Source: Treponema sp.
GTDB lineage: Bacteria > Spirochaetota > Spirochaetia > Treponematales > Breznakiellaceae
DNA length: 13,272 bases
Assembly: GCA_031268245.1 (NCBI GenBank)
Contig: JAIRXN010000021.1
Coordinates: 1 to 13,272, forward strand
Direction: 5' to 3'
Below the pieces are notes generated by a model. The model was not told the DNA's origin. It made no database searches and saw nothing but the letters and a program-made list of their open reading frames with translations. Positions 13,202 to 13,272 of this stretch are shown piece by piece. A program made the position numbers and the translations under genes. Every line of letters starts with the position of its first letter. Position 1 is the first letter of the stretch.

Positions 13202-13272
13202 ATGAAACGGATCGTAAAGATTGCATCCATTGCATTGATCCTGATCCTCGCAGCCGGCCTGCTCTTTGCCGG
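13202..13272 (+). CDS. Exported protein, signal peptide only (cut by window edge)
   Basis: Only 23 codons are visible. They encode a classic signal peptide: a basic start (MKRIVK), a hydrophobic core (ALILILAAGLLFA) and a likely cleavage after the final Ala or soon after. GGAGG at 13192-13196 lies 5 bases before the ATG, and a strong promoter and structured leader precede it, so this is a real gene start. The mature protein lies outside the window and no family can be named; a periplasmic, outer-membrane or lipoprotein product is possible. Confidence 0.8.
   Translation, partial: MKRIVKIASIALILILAAGLLFA

Overview
This window looks like a spirochaete chromosome, most likely a fairly GC-rich member of the Treponema group. 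The strongest marker is flaA, the flagellar filament outer-layer (sheath) protein, which is known essentially only from spirochaetes. It lies directly behind an N-acetylmuramoyl-L-alanine amidase and a GerMN-domain protein; from memory this order resembles the Treponema pallidum flaA neighbourhood (not checked). A radical-SAM protein resembling the family I recall as 'spiro-SPASM' supports the same assignment. There are no tRNAs, rRNAs, CRISPR arrays, transposases or other clear mobile elements, and base composition looks even throughout.

Layout. Bases 1-2142, minus strand: a tightly overlapping DNA-repair operon read xseA, xseB, mutL, with mutL running off the left edge. Bases 2143-2189: a 47-bp divergent gap. 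Bases 2190-7234, plus strand: four overlapping genes (nucleotidyltransferase/radical SAM/SPASM protein, GT2-like glycosyltransferase, SpsF-like cytidylyltransferase, PseG/SpsG-like protein fused to a zinc ribbon and methyltransferase). Bases 7279-10459: an ATP-grasp ligase, a secreted amidase and a membrane-anchored GerMN protein, nearly contiguous. Bases 10446-11725: flaA with its own sigma70-type promoter, buried in the end of the GerMN gene, and a very strong intrinsic terminator. Bases 11736-12980: a RelA/SpoT-type (p)ppGpp synthetase-like domain fused to four TPR repeats. Bases 12981-13201: an intergenic region with a promoter and a structured leader. Bases 13202-13272: the signal peptide of another exported protein, cut by the right edge.

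How it may work together. SpsF-like and PseG/SpsG-like proteins are typical of activated nonulosonic (sialic-acid-like) or spore-coat sugar pathways. Here they are linked with a radical SAM enzyme, a methyltransferase, an ATP-grasp ligase and a glycosyltransferase, immediately upstream of wall-remodelling genes and the flagellar sheath gene. The most interesting hypothesis is a cassette that builds an unusual methylated and/or amide-linked acidic sugar for the flagellar filament or cell surface. This is inference from domain content and gene order; no substrate can be read from the sequence.
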